DNA from: an uncultured Desulfobulbaceae bacterium
GTDB lineage: Bacteria > Desulfobacterota > Desulfobulbia > Desulfobulbales > Desulfocapsaceae
Length of the DNA stretch: 64,000 nt
Direction of reading: 5' to 3'
Assembly: GCA_937910875.1 (NCBI GenBank)
Contig: CALENA010000037.1
Coordinates: 1-64,000 of the forward strand
Shown here: positions 1 through 9,711 of the stretch, in pieces
Position numbering within the stretch: position 1 is the first letter of the stretch
Layout: each line of letters starts with the position of its first letter
Notes under the pieces: model-generated
Database searches by the model: none
Seen by the model: the letters and a program-made list of their open reading frames with translations, nothing else
Told to the model about the DNA's origin: nothing
Position numbers and translations under genes: made by a program

Positions 1-1398
1 GCTCGCCAATGCCACCGTCGGGGCCGCTGCTGTGGTATCGAGGGTGAAGCTGAAGCTGGCCGCGACGCTCTGGTTGCCAGCCGCATCGGTCTGCCGCACA
101 TGGATGTCGTTCACTCCTTCCTCAGCGGTGAAGGTGCTGGTCCAGGTCGCGCCCCCGTCGGTTGAATATTCAACAGTCGCCTCGGTCTCTCCGGTGACAC
201 TCAGGGTGTCGTCGCTGGTAATCTTATCCGCATTGTCGGCGCCGGTGTCGCTCGCCAATGCCAACGTCGGGGCCGCTGCCGTGGTGTCGAGGGTGAAGCT
301 GAGGCTGGCCGCATCGCTCTGGTTGCCAGCCGCATCGGTCTGCCGCACCTGGACGTCGTTCATGCCCTCCGCAGCAGCGAAAGTGCTTGTCCAAGTAGTG
401 CCGCCATCGATTGAATATTCTATCGTCGCTCCCGTCTCTGTCCCGGTGACGTTCATTGTCCCGGCGCTGGTGACCTTGTCCGAGCCGCTGCTGCCGGTGT
501 CGCTCGCCAATGCCACCGTCGGGGCCGCTGCTGTGGTATCGAGGGTGAAGCTGAAGTTGGCCGCGACGCTCTGGTTGCCAGCCGCATCGGTCTGCCGCAC
601 CTGGACATTATTCACTCCTTCATCAGCGGTGAAGGTGCTGGTCCAGGTCGCGCCCCCGTCGGTTGAATATTCAACTGTCGCGCCATCTTCAATGCCAGCA
701 AGACTCAAGGTGCCGATATGGGTGACCTTGTCCGAGGCATCTGCGCCGGTGTCGTCAACCAGGGTAACAGTTGGGGCCTCCGGGGGGGTTGTGTCGGGGC
801 TGTCTTTGGATTTGTTGTAGGCGATGACCACCCCAGCAGCTATGGCGCTGACCGTAACCGCGCCCAGCGCGAGCATGCCGGCGGAAACGCCAGCTCCCTC
901 CGCCGCGCCGGCCGTCCCGGCTGCTTCGGCGGTACCTGGTGCAGTGGCTTCTACCGCTTCCGCCGCCGTGCCGGCTGCCCCGGCGGTACCTGCTGCAGCG
1001 GTTTCTGCCGCTTCCGCCGTGGTGGCAGCGGCAGAAACCCCAACTCCGGCGCCCCCGATATCCGCTTGCGCGATCATCACGTTGCTGTCAGAGGGATCAG
1101 CCCCCTCGGCAGCCGGTTGCGAAAAGGAAGAATCGGCTTCTTCTTTTTCTTCTTTTTCGCGTTTGAAGTTGAACTTGGTGCCTTTGTCGCTCAAAGCAGC
1201 GAGATCGGCTTGGGCCTCGGGGATGTTGTATTCAAGTCCCGTTGCCTTCGGCTGCTCTGCACTCTGCTGCCCCTTGACGTTGGCAACGGGCTGAACAGGT
1301 TGGCGGGCTTCCGCACTGGTGGCGGGCTCTTTCGGCTCAGACTGGGAAGCGGTTGACTTGTTGCTCGCGGGGCCTGTGGACTTCGAAGTTGCGGCCAT
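1..1398 (-). CDS. Ig-like repeat surface/adhesin protein, 5' part only
   Basis: The frame opens at an ATG preceded by AGGGAGAG and stays open for 466 codons to the left window edge, so the C-terminus is missing. About 85 hydrophilic residues are followed by an Ala/Thr/Gly-rich low-complexity stretch, a hydrophobic segment at about residues 175-194, then tandem domains of about 84 residues from about residue 200. Each domain starts DTTxxAPTVxLxxDTG and ends DAAGNQSVAAxFSFTL. Three full domains and the start of a fourth are visible. The DNA units are 249-252 bp and nearly identical. This architecture fits bacterial Ig-like (BapA-type) repeats of large secreted or cell-surface adhesins; secretion by a type I system is inference. 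The seen part has no catalytic motif. Confidence 0.8.
   Translation of the reverse strand, partial: MAATSKSTGPASNKSTASQSEPKEPATSAEARQPVQPVANVKGQQSAEQPKATGLEYNIPEAQADLAALSDKGTKFNFKREKEEKEEADSSFSQPAAEGADPSDSNVMIAQADIGGAGVGVSAAATTAEAAETAAAGTAGAAGTAAEAVEATAPGTAEAAGTAGAAEGAGVSAGMLALGAVTVSAIAAGVVIAYNKSKDSPDTTPPEAPTVTLVDDTGADASDKVTHIGTLSLAGIEDGATVEYSTDGGATWTSTFTADEGVNNVQVRQTDAAGNQSVAANFSFTLDTTAAAPTVALASDTGSSGSDKVTSAGTMNVTGTETGATIEYSIDGGTTWTSTFAAAEGMNDVQVRQTDAAGNQSDAASLSFTLDTTAAAPTLALASDTGADNADKITSDDTLSVTGETEATVEYSTDGGATWTSTFTAEEGVNDIHVRQTDAAGNQSVAASFSFTLDTTAAAPTVALAS
40..540 (-). repeat. Tandem 249-252 bp Ig-domain coding repeats
   Basis: The motif GCTCGCCAATGCCA recurs at 1, 250 and 502, giving unit lengths of 249 and 252 bp. 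The 3-bp difference is one codon lost inside a unit (GETEAT against GTETGAT). The high nucleotide identity points to recent duplication or gene conversion and may cause assembly collapse. Confidence 0.85.
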
Positions 1399-1468
1399 GG
1401 AATCTCTCCCTTTGGTGTCTAAAAAGTTTTTCGTGCTACCAGCGGCTTAGCCACCGATCCTTATGGAA

Positions 1469-1497
1469 ATAATACCTTCGGTTTGCAATGGTTTCAA
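1469..1497 (-). promoter_or_regulatory. sigma70-type promoter for the Ig-repeat gene
   Basis: On the minus strand TTGAAA (1497-1492) and TATTAT (1474-1469) are separated by 17 nt, about 70 nt upstream of the ATG at 1398. The surrounding DNA is AT-rich compared with the rest of the window. Confidence 0.5.
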
Positions 1498-1823
1498 GGG
1501 TTTCTTGAAAAATAACTTTTCTCGTTATGTACATATTCTCGTAATTTTATCAATAAATTTAGAATATTGGTCTGTTGTGGTCGGCGGTTTGTTAAGTAGA
1601 GCGTCCTTGAAAAAACATCCATTTGTACATGGCATCATGTGTTTGAGCATGGGATGAAATATACAATAGGCAAATCGATTAACGAAGGATGACCTGAGAG
1701 GGCGTCTCCAGGTTAGTGTTAGAGGTGGCCTGATATTTTAACTCAGCTTACCTTCTTAATGCCAACAAAAGTTGCACTTACAAATTGAATCCAGGCCAGG
1801 TTAAAGACCGGTGATAGGGCAAT

Positions 1824-1862
1824 AAAAAACCCCTGTTTCCGAAGAGATTCGGGCCCAGGGGT
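1824..1862 (-). terminator. Intrinsic terminator after yajC
   Basis: On the minus strand a stem built from ACCCCTG/CAGGGGT with an inner CCGAA/TTCGG pairing is followed by TTTTTT. It lies 50 nt beyond the yajC stop. Confidence 0.85.
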
Positions 1863-1913
1863 AAAGGGGGGGGCTCTGCAACCTGCAGAGAGGGGTCAGC
1901 AACCGCCGATGCC

Positions 1914-2252
1914 TCAGCCTGCGGCTTTTTTGACCGGGGGCTTGTCGCTGTCAACCGGTCCGGCGATGGCGCTGCGGCTGAGTTTGATCCGGACGTTATC
2001 GGCGATCTCAACAGTGATGACCGAGTCGGTCATACCGGTGATGGTCCCGTGGATACCGCCCTTGGTGACGACCTTGTTGCCGTTCTTCAGATCGCTCAGA
2101 AACTGCTGGTGCTGCTTGGCCTGCTTCTGCTGTGGGCGGATCAGCAGGAAGTAGAAGACTACAAAGATTAAAATCAGTGGGATGAACGAGGCGATTCCTG
2201 CCCCGCCACCAGTGCCTGCGGCCGGTCCTGCAGCGTATGCGATTCCTGTCAT
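1914..2252 (-). CDS. yajC: Preprotein translocase subunit YajC
   Basis: A 112-residue inner-membrane accessory subunit of the SecDF-YajC complex. A short Gly/Ala-rich N-terminus precedes one transmembrane helix (about residues 23-42), directly followed by the family motif RPQQKQAKQHQQF. The cytoplasmic part contains GDKVVT-like (GNKVVTKGGIHGTI) and a small beta domain, ending in a Lys/Ala-rich tail. A good GGAGGAAATACC ribosome site precedes the ATG. It follows tgt by about 100 nt on the same strand, the usual tgt-yajC-secD order, but secD does not follow; a terminator does. Length is typical. Confidence 0.95.
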   Translation of the reverse strand: MTGIAYAAGPAAGTGGGAGIASFIPLILIFVVFYFLLIRPQQKQAKQHQQFLSDLKNGNKVVTKGGIHGTITGMTDSVITVEIADNVRIKLSRSAIAGPVDSDKPPVKKAAG

Positions 2253-2352
2253 GGTATTTCCTCCAGAAAAATGGTTTCCGACCCGGGGGCCGATCGTACT
2301 GTTGTTGTTACATTTTAGCCCTGTTCAGGGAAACTTCAATGGATAACATTAA

Positions 2353-3809
<1,457 letters not shown>

Positions 3810-4712
3810 ATGGAAAATATTTATCTTAACTATCCAGTACATACCTTGGAGGGGGAGTGTGTTCTGCCGGCTGGTCAGTCCTTGAGTCATGAGGTGATTG
3901 GCCAACTGATTGCAGGAGGGAGCAGGCCAGCGTCCAGGAAACTGCTCTCTTTCGGGACAGTGCTGAGGGATCTCGACAGTTTTCTCAGGAGTCCGCCTTA
4001 TAGCACAATTTTTGATGATCCTCAGCAGCTCGACGCCCTGCTTGGCCGTTTGTCGACTGTGGAGATTATCGATCCTGTCCTGGAATCACTCGAATATTTC
4101 AAGGAACAGGATTTTCATACCTATCGTCATATTCTGATGGTCTTTCTCCTGTCCTCTTTTCTGGCCGGTTTGCTCGTTGTTGAGCAGGATGCCTGGACCC
4201 AGGAGACAGTGGTCGGCCCGGCCCATGACTTTGGCAAGATTTGTATTCCCCTGGGGGTCTTGACCAAACGGACCGCATTGACTCAGGACGAGCGGCAGAG
4301 GTTGAAACATCACCCCCTTGCCGGGTATGTGCTCCTGGCCTATTATTACGGGGATGCCAATCACCTTGCCCCTCGGGTGGCCAGAGATCACCATGAAAAA
4401 CGGGATGGAAGCGGCTATCCGAGAGGCATCACTGATATCGACCCCATGGTTGAGATCGTTGCGGTCAGTGATGTGTATGACGCCCTGATCTCACCTCGGC
4501 CCTATCGCCTGGAATCCTATGATAATCGGACCGCCCTGGAGTATTTGACCCAGATGGCCGAGGATGGCAAATTCAGCTGGGAACCGGTGCGGGGACTGGT
4601 GGCCCAGAACCGCATTGATAAACCTGATTTCAGGACCTTTCCGCTTTCGCTTGAAAAACGAGGGGTGGAACCGGCCGGGAACCTTTATGGGGTAACGGCA
4701 AAGAGCTCCTGA
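3810..4712 (+). CDS. HD-GYP domain phosphodiesterase
   Basis: A 300-residue protein whose C-terminal two thirds is an HD-GYP domain: HDFGKICIP supplies the metal-binding His-Asp pair, then HHPLAGYVLL, the signature HHEKRDGSGYPRG and SDVYDALISPRPYR. HD-GYP proteins usually hydrolyse cyclic di-GMP, which fits the two GGDEF proteins in the window, although the substrate is inferred. The N-terminal 90 residues match nothing I recognise; there is no receiver domain. I chose the ATG at 3810 (ATTGGGGGCAAT before it) over an in-frame upstream ATG at 3756, whose extra 18 residues look non-coding. The 3' end overlaps the convergent rhodanese gene by 28 nt. Confidence 0.85.
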   Translation: MENIYLNYPVHTLEGECVLPAGQSLSHEVIGQLIAGGSRPASRKLLSFGTVLRDLDSFLRSPPYSTIFDDPQQLDALLGRLSTVEIIDPVLESLEYFKEQDFHTYRHILMVFLLSSFLAGLLVVEQDAWTQETVVGPAHDFGKICIPLGVLTKRTALTQDERQRLKHHPLAGYVLLAYYYGDANHLAPRVARDHHEKRDGSGYPRGITDIDPMVEIVAVSDVYDALISPRPYRLESYDNRTALEYLTQMAEDGKFSWEPVRGLVAQNRIDKPDFRTFPLSLEKRGVEPAGNLYGVTAKSS

Positions 4713-5119
4713 TAGGGCCATTTCTTGATGCCACCCGTGAGGATGAAGAGCTTGGAGTGGGGGATGCCTTTTTTGTTGAGGGCGGTGAAGGCCCGCTCTG
4801 CCCCGCCACCTCCGGCCGGACAGATCACCACCACCTCATGATCGCTGGCCTGGTAGGCCTCCAGGGCCGGGATCAACAACTCCTGCTCGGCCTTGCTCTT
4901 GACCGGGAAGGCGTTGGTTTCAATCGATCCTGCAAAGTGATGTTTGCTGAACTTTCTGGCTGGCTGGATGTCGACCAGGATCAGTTCGCGGCCGTTTTGC
5001 AGCCATTCCTTGAAATCACTGGCCGAGACATGGTTGAATTTCTGGTCATCACTGCGACCGGCCCCGGGATTCCCGAGGGCCAGCAATATAACAACAGCAA
5101 GAAGGGCAAGTCTTTTCAT
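4685..5119 (-). CDS. Exported single-domain rhodanese-like protein
   Basis: 144 residues: an N-terminal signal peptide (MKRLALLAVVILLALGNPGAG) then one rhodanese fold. The putative active-site Cys is in the loop CPAGGGGAER, a longer and more Gly-rich version of the CRSGxR loop, so sulfurtransferase activity is uncertain. A role in periplasmic sulfur handling would suit a sulfur-metabolising anaerobe (inference). Start choice: GGAG at 5131-5128 sits 8 nt before the ATG at 5119 but only 2 nt before the in-frame ATG at 5125, so 5119 is preferred. It converges with the HD-GYP gene. Confidence 0.85.
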   Translation of the reverse strand: MKRLALLAVVILLALGNPGAGRSDDQKFNHVSASDFKEWLQNGRELILVDIQPARKFSKHHFAGSIETNAFPVKSKAEQELLIPALEAYQASDHEVVVICPAGGGGAERAFTALNKKGIPHSKLFILTGGIKKWPYQELFAVTP

Positions 5120-5209
5120 GGTCATTTCTCCAATTGAGTGAACGGATGAGAGTTGACCAGAGAAAATACATTGTTCTTGTTGATGACGCGAATAGGAAAT
5201 GACGATACT

Positions 5210-5250
5210 TGCCCGGGCCTTTATTGGTGCTGCTGATAAGGGCCCGGGCA
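5210..5250 (-). terminator. GC-rich hairpin after the APH-like kinase gene
   Basis: A 10-bp arm pair TGCCCGGGCC/GGCCCGGGCA with an AT-richer loop lies 10 nt past the stop codon at 5260. There is no U-tract, so it may act as a 3' stabiliser or a Rho-assisted stop. Confidence 0.45.
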
Positions 5251-5259
5251 GGGGCTGGG

Positions 5260-6369
5260 TTACTGCGGGCAGGCAATCAGGGTCCTGATTGCCTGTTCCA
5301 GACTCTCGATGTCTGTCAGCAACTGAAATTGGGACCGGGCCCGGATCAGATTATCACCCCTGTGTTTGACCTTGAAGTAGCAGTCATCACTCAAGTGATC
5401 ACTGAAAAAGCGCAGTCCCAGTTCAAAGGTGACCAGGCGCAGGGCGTCAAAGAGGGCCTCTCGTTCCACGCTGGTCAGAAGGAAGGGGGCCTCCTGGAAG
5501 TATCCATTGAGCAGGGCCCGGCAGGAATCGAGATCGAATTCAGGGGCTTGGCTGGAGTCTTCATGGATGCGGGAGCAGCAGGAACGGAGGCAGTCACCGA
5601 GATCAATGATGGTCAGGCCAGGGCCTATGGTGTCCAGGTCGATCAGCCCCACAGCCAGGCCACTGTCCTGGTCGAAAAGGACATTGCTCGCCTTGGGGTC
5701 GCCGTGTACACAGCGGACCAGGTAGCGACCCGCTTTCCGTCCCTGTTCGAGGAGGTTGGCCTCGGAGCGATGCGCTTCCACGACGGTGTGGCAAAAGTCA
5801 ATGACAGCTCTGTTTCGGTCGTGCTTCATGCGCGGGAGGAGGTCGTAATGCTCCAGGTATTGAGGCAGGACATGGAAGCCTGGAAGGGTGACATGGAGGC
5901 GCCGGGCATCCAGAGAGGCGGTCAGGCGATGGAACAGGCCCAGGGCCCGACCCACCTCCCGGGCCTGATCTGCGTGCGTGACCTGTTCGTGGCAGATGGT
6001 GCGGTTGATATATTGCAGGGCCCGCCAGAAGCCCCCCTGGTCGTCGCAAAAAAAGTCCTGTCCGTCCCGGGTTTGCACCAGGCGGCAATGTTCCCAGCGT
6101 GGCCCGGGTGGGAGAGAGCTTGTGGCAAAATGGCGGCTGAGCAGGGCCAGATTGTCAATGATTCGTTCAGGTTCTGGGAAGATCTGGCTGTTGATTTTCT
6201 GGAGGACCAGGGTCTGTTCCGGCTCCTCAATCAGATAGGTATCGTTGATCAGCCCCTGGCCTAAAGGGGTGACACGGGCCTGGCCCGGCTGGCGGCAATA
6301 ACGGGTCAGGGCCGTGGCCAGCCCGGTCTTTCCTGTATTGTCTGCCTCAGGTGTTTGATCAGGGACCAT
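5260..6369 (-). CDS. APH-fold small-molecule kinase (NahK-like)
   Basis: 369 residues with the aminoglycoside-phosphotransferase fold: N-lobe GLINDTYLIE...LVLQKIN, catalytic loop VHGDPKASNVLFD (about residues 225-237) and the metal-binding LIDLDTIGPGLTIIDLGD. Such proteins phosphorylate sugars, choline or homoserine; the phrase order resembles N-acetylhexosamine 1-kinases, which I infer is the likeliest class. It is the last gene of a four-gene minus-strand operon that starts with glucokinase and begins 6 nt after the stop of the oxidoreductase, supporting a sugar substrate. The ribosome site is weak, so translational coupling is likely. Confidence 0.8.
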   Translation of the reverse strand: MVPDQTPEADNTGKTGLATALTRYCRQPGQARVTPLGQGLINDTYLIEEPEQTLVLQKINSQIFPEPERIIDNLALLSRHFATSSLPPGPRWEHCRLVQTRDGQDFFCDDQGGFWRALQYINRTICHEQVTHADQAREVGRALGLFHRLTASLDARRLHVTLPGFHVLPQYLEHYDLLPRMKHDRNRAVIDFCHTVVEAHRSEANLLEQGRKAGRYLVRCVHGDPKASNVLFDQDSGLAVGLIDLDTIGPGLTIIDLGDCLRSCCSRIHEDSSQAPEFDLDSCRALLNGYFQEAPFLLTSVEREALFDALRLVTFELGLRFFSDHLSDDCYFKVKHRGDNLIRARSQFQLLTDIESLEQAIRTLIACPQ

Positions 6370-6375
6370 GCCTGA

Positions 6376-7836
6376 TCAGATCGGTGAACTGGGCGGACAG
6401 GCCGAACCCTTGAGCTGGAAAATCAGGCGGAGCCCCTTGCGTATCCGATCGGAGAAGATCTTGGGTGAGATGTAGCTGCCGGCTACCCGTTTGTTGATCT
6501 CGGCCAGGGTCGGGTAGGGCTGGATGATGCCGGCCAGGGTCGAGAGTTTGACCCCGCCGCCCAGGACGGTGGTCCACTGGGCCAGGAGGTCACCGGCCCC
6601 GGGTCCCAGAATCTGGACACCGATGGGTTTTTCGTGTTCGTCCAGGAGCATCTTCAGTTGTCCTGTTTCTCTCCCCTCGCAGATAGCCCGGTCGTTGGCC
6701 GAGAATTCCTCGCGCCAGACCTGGTAATCGATTCCGGCCGCCCTGGCCGCTTTCTCATTGAGGCCGATGGAGGCCAGTTCCGGTTCGCAGTAGGTGCACC
6801 AGGGCATCCAGCGATGATTGACCTTGCGTGGCAGGTGGAAGATGGCGTTGCTGACCACCACACCGCCCTCATGGCCCGCGGCATGAGTGAATTGCAGCCG
6901 GCCGTTGACATCTCCCGGGGCAAAGATATGTCTCTGACTGGTCCGCATCCGCGCATCCACCGTGATGCCTTTGGGACTGTGGTCCACGCCGATGGCGGTC
7001 AGATTGAGGTCAGCCAGATTTGGGCTCCGGCCCTGGGCCAGGAGGACGCTTTCTGCACGGATCGTCTGCTGGGAGCCATCTGTCTCGATCACCAGTTCAC
7101 TGCCTGTGGCTGTCTGGCGTGCCTCAATGACCGTGGTGTTGAGGAGAAATCTTACCCCTTCCCCGGCCATGACCTGCATGACCTGATCGGCCAGGTCATG
7201 GTCCTCCTTGCTCAGGATCTGGCCTGAGCGCTGAACCACTGTAACCTGGCTGCCCAGGCGGCAGAAGGCCTGGGCCATTTCAATGGCGATGGGGCCACCA
7301 CCCAGGATGATCAGTGAGGCCGGTAAATGATCCAGAGAAAAGATCTCCCGGTTGGTGAGCAGGGGGATCTGGCGCAGGCAATCAAGGTGTGGGGCGGCCG
7401 CTGATGAGCCGGTGGCAATGACCCAGGATCTGGCCGAGTAACGGCTGTGGCCGATGTCCACCTGGTGCTCGTCTGTGAAGCGGGCCTGACCAAACTCGGT
7501 CTGCACCCCCAGTCTGCAGAAACGCTCCACCGAGTCGTGTTCCTGGATTCTGGCGATCACCTCTCTGATCCGTTTCCGGACCGCCAGAAAGTCAACGGGC
7601 GCGACGTCGATCCGGGGGAGGCCGAAGCGGGGCCAATCCTTGAGTTGCCGGTACAGCCTTGCCGTGTGGATCAGGGTCTTGGAGGGGACACAGCCGAAGT
7701 GGAGGCAGTCGCCACCCAGGGTTGGCTCGCGCTCGATGAGCAGGGTCCTGGCCCCGAGCTGGGCGGCCCCTGAGGCCACGGTCAGACCGGCGGCACCACC
7801 GCCGATTATGCCGATATCATAGTCGTAGCTGGCCAT
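6376..7836 (-). CDS. FAD-dependent pyridine nucleotide-disulfide oxidoreductase (mercuric reductase-like)
   Basis: 486 residues, class I disulfide oxidoreductase: FAD Rossmann motif GIIGGGAAGL at the N-terminus, redox-active GGDCLHFGCVPSKTL, NAD(P) motif ILGGGPIAIEMAQAF and the C-terminal dimerisation domain. It lacks the merA-type N-terminal HMA domain and the C-terminal Cys pair, so mercury reduction is not implied; a metal or dithiol substrate is unknown. The start is the ATG at 7836, one nucleotide after the TVP38 stop; an in-frame extension upstream overlaps that gene and reads as non-coding. TVP38 proteins adjacent or fused to such enzymes are common. Confidence 0.88.
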   Translation of the reverse strand: MASYDYDIGIIGGGAAGLTVASGAAQLGARTLLIEREPTLGGDCLHFGCVPSKTLIHTARLYRQLKDWPRFGLPRIDVAPVDFLAVRKRIREVIARIQEHDSVERFCRLGVQTEFGQARFTDEHQVDIGHSRYSARSWVIATGSSAAAPHLDCLRQIPLLTNREIFSLDHLPASLIILGGGPIAIEMAQAFCRLGSQVTVVQRSGQILSKEDHDLADQVMQVMAGEGVRFLLNTTVIEARQTATGSELVIETDGSQQTIRAESVLLAQGRSPNLADLNLTAIGVDHSPKGITVDARMRTSQRHIFAPGDVNGRLQFTHAAGHEGGVVVSNAIFHLPRKVNHRWMPWCTYCEPELASIGLNEKAARAAGIDYQVWREEFSANDRAICEGRETGQLKMLLDEHEKPIGVQILGPGAGDLLAQWTTVLGGGVKLSTLAGIIQPYPTLAEINKRVAGSYISPKIFSDRIRKGLRLIFQLKGSACPPSSPI

Positions 7837-7837
7837 A

Positions 7838-8542
7838 TCAGTTCCTTGGGGAGGTGTGGCGGCGCTGGCGAAAGAAGGCGAGCACCTTTTTGACAGTGAG
7901 TGGAAACAGGCCGAGGATGACAAAGGAGAGGAGAAGCGAGGGCGAGAGAATTCCGGCCAGGGAGTCGAGGCGCCCCAGTTCGCGACCGGCATTGGTGTAG
8001 ACCACGGTTGCCGGGAGCATTCCCAGCTGTGAGACCCAGTAATAGGTGGTCAGGCGGATTCTGGTCAGGCCCATGGCCAGGTTGATGATAAAGAAGGGAA
8101 AGATCGGCACCAGACGCAGGCTGAAGAGGTAGAAACCGCCCTCGTCCTCCATGCCCCGGTTGATGGGGGTCAGCCGGTCGCCAAATTTTTGCTGCACCCA
8201 GTCGCGGAGGAGGAAGCGGGAGACTGCACAGGCCAGAGTGGCGCCGATGGTTGAGGCAAAGGAGATGAGCAGGGTGCCCAGGGCCAGGCCGAAGAGGGCG
8301 CCACCGGTCAGGGTCAGAATCACGGCCCCGGGCAGACTCAGGGCCGTGGCCGTGATGTAGATGGCCATGTATGCCCCGATCATGGTCAGAGGCTGTTCCA
8401 TATAGAACTGGGCCAGCTGTTCCCTGCTCTGCTTGAGCTGCTCCAGGGTCAGGAACCGGTCAAGTTCCAGGAGCTTGATGGCAACGGCCGCGGCAATCAG
8501 GAGCAGCAGGACAATGATTTTTCTGTTGAGCAGGATTTTCAT
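7838..8542 (-). CDS. TVP38/TMEM64 (DedA-related) membrane protein
   Basis: 234 residues with about five to six hydrophobic segments. The SNARE-associated/VTT core is visible: LPGAVILTLTGGALFG, the Phe/Arg-rich FSLRLVPIFPFFIINLAMGLTRI and the YYWVSQLGMLPATVVYTNAG re-entrant part. These are inner-membrane proteins thought to act as lipid scramblases or transporters. Its start overlaps the glucokinase stop by 4 nt and its stop is 1 nt from the oxidoreductase ATG, so the genes are translationally coupled. Confidence 0.9.
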   Translation of the reverse strand: MKILLNRKIIVLLLLIAAAVAIKLLELDRFLTLEQLKQSREQLAQFYMEQPLTMIGAYMAIYITATALSLPGAVILTLTGGALFGLALGTLLISFASTIGATLACAVSRFLLRDWVQQKFGDRLTPINRGMEDEGGFYLFSLRLVPIFPFFIINLAMGLTRIRLTTYYWVSQLGMLPATVVYTNAGRELGRLDSLAGILSPSLLLSFVILGLFPLTVKKVLAFFRQRRHTSPRN

Positions 8543-9531
8543 GGTCGGCTCCTGCCCCAGGCCGCAGCCCCCAGCAGGGCCGCATCTTTTCTGGTGATCA
8601 GGTGGACCGGGATGGAACTCAGCAGGTCGGTCATCTTGTCCTTGTTGTGGAAGGCAGCCAGCAGAGGGGCAAAAGAGATTTTGCCATAAAGCCTGGGCAG
8701 GATGCCGCCGCCCAGAAACAACCCGTGGTCGCAGGCCAGTTTGAGGGCCAGGTTTCCGGCTTCTGCCCCCAATATCTCAAGAAAGAGTTTCACGGCCTGT
8801 CGGCAGCAGGGGCAGGCGGCAAGGGCGCCTTGGATGATTAACGGGGTCTGGTCTCTGGCCTGAGCGATCTCCTGCCCCAGACCTGAGTTGCTCGGTGTCC
8901 CCTGAGCCCGGCAGAAGAGATAGAGGTTCGGGAGGCCGCGGCCTGAGCAGACCTGTTCGACGCTGACCGCCTTGTTTTTCCCCTGCAGCCATTGCAGGAG
9001 GCGATGCTGGAATTCGTTGATCGGGGCAAAGCTTGCGTGCCCGCCCTCAGAGCCGCGGGCCAGGGAAAAGGGTGGGGCATCGATGAAAAAGCCCTGGCCC
9101 AGTCCAGTACCCGGGGCGATGACTGCCCGCACCTGTGGCCCGATTTTACCGACCGGCGGGTTGCCCGGCTGGAGGGTGATCAGATCTGCCTGGGAGAGGA
9201 CCGGCAGGGCTGCTGCCAGGGCCGTGAGGTCATTGATCAGCTCAACACGCCTGATCTTGAGGCTTGTTGTTAATGCCTGCCCCTCAAGGTGCCAGGAGCG
9301 GTTGGTCATCATTGCCCGGCCATCACGCACCACAGCGGCAACGGCCAGACAGGCCTGCTCCGGATGATAATTGCTTTTGGAGATAAAGTGGGCCAGCAGT
9401 GCTTCGGGGCTGGAAAAGTCGTTGTTGACCAAATGGCTCTGGAACAGGGGAGTGAGCCCAGGTCCTGCAAGGTTGAAGAGCGCCAGGTCTGTCTTGCTGG
9501 CGCCGATGTCAGCGGCAAGGAAGATGGTCAT
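8539..9531 (-). CDS. glk: Glucokinase, bacterial Glk family
   Basis: 330 residues of the ROK-unrelated Glk family (Pfam Glucokinase): N-terminal phosphate loop LAADIGASKTDLALF, catalytic ELINDLTALAAALP with the base Asp, APGTGLGQGF for ATP binding, SEGGHASFAP for sugar binding and the C-terminal GLFLGGGILPRL. It phosphorylates glucose to glucose 6-phosphate in the cytoplasm. First gene of the operon continuing with TVP38, oxidoreductase and APH-like kinase. Length is normal; the upstream region holds an R1 repeat. Confidence 0.92.
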   Translation of the reverse strand: MTIFLAADIGASKTDLALFNLAGPGLTPLFQSHLVNNDFSSPEALLAHFISKSNYHPEQACLAVAAVVRDGRAMMTNRSWHLEGQALTTSLKIRRVELINDLTALAAALPVLSQADLITLQPGNPPVGKIGPQVRAVIAPGTGLGQGFFIDAPPFSLARGSEGGHASFAPINEFQHRLLQWLQGKNKAVSVEQVCSGRGLPNLYLFCRAQGTPSNSGLGQEIAQARDQTPLIIQGALAACPCCRQAVKLFLEILGAEAGNLALKLACDHGLFLGGGILPRLYGKISFAPLLAAFHNKDKMTDLLSSIPVHLITRKDAALLGAAAWGRSRP

Positions 9532-9629
9532 CGGGGGCTATCCAGCCGATCTGTTTGGCGCGATGTGCCGGGAGCAGGGTGGCCCTGAGGCAAGGCTGTC
9601 TGTTGTCATCTGGTGCGTCCACTTTTTTT

Positions 9630-9711
9630 ATATGAAAGTTCCTCGGAGACCATGGCTGGCCATGCCGAAGTGACGAACTTTCATGGTTGGTTGTGGTTGG
9701 CCATGCTGGTC
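9630..9711 (+). repeat. R1 dispersed repeat, copy a (internally shortened)
   Basis: Matches the family pattern GACCATG-xx-CTGGCCATGCCGAAG ... AACTTTCATGGTTGGTTGTGG ... CCATGCTGG, but lacks about 15 nt of the distal part. Its arms ATGAAAGTTC and GAACTTTCAT are perfectly complementary. It fills most of the gap between glk and mscS and abuts the mscS stop codon. Confidence 0.85.

Larger units (their letters stand above)
1399..1913. other. AT-rich gene-free region
   Basis: Holds the Ig-repeat gene promoter (1469-1497) and the yajC terminator (1824-1862). The stretch 1500-1820 is AT-rich; its short open frames have no credible start signal or family resemblance, and I see no gene there. Confidence 0.6.

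Noticed and set aside
32-820. Plus-strand 262-codon open frame with repeats
   Set aside because: It is antisense to the Ig-repeat gene and its repeats are only the mirror of the coding repeats; the minus frame has a start, ribosome site and known domains.
1463-1657. 64-codon plus-strand frame in the AT-rich region
   Set aside because: No ribosome site, no family resemblance, and it overlaps the promoter of the Ig-repeat gene.
5209-6264. Plus-strand 351-codon frame
   Set aside because: Antisense to the APH-fold kinase gene, which shows full catalytic motifs; the plus frame has no recognisable domain.
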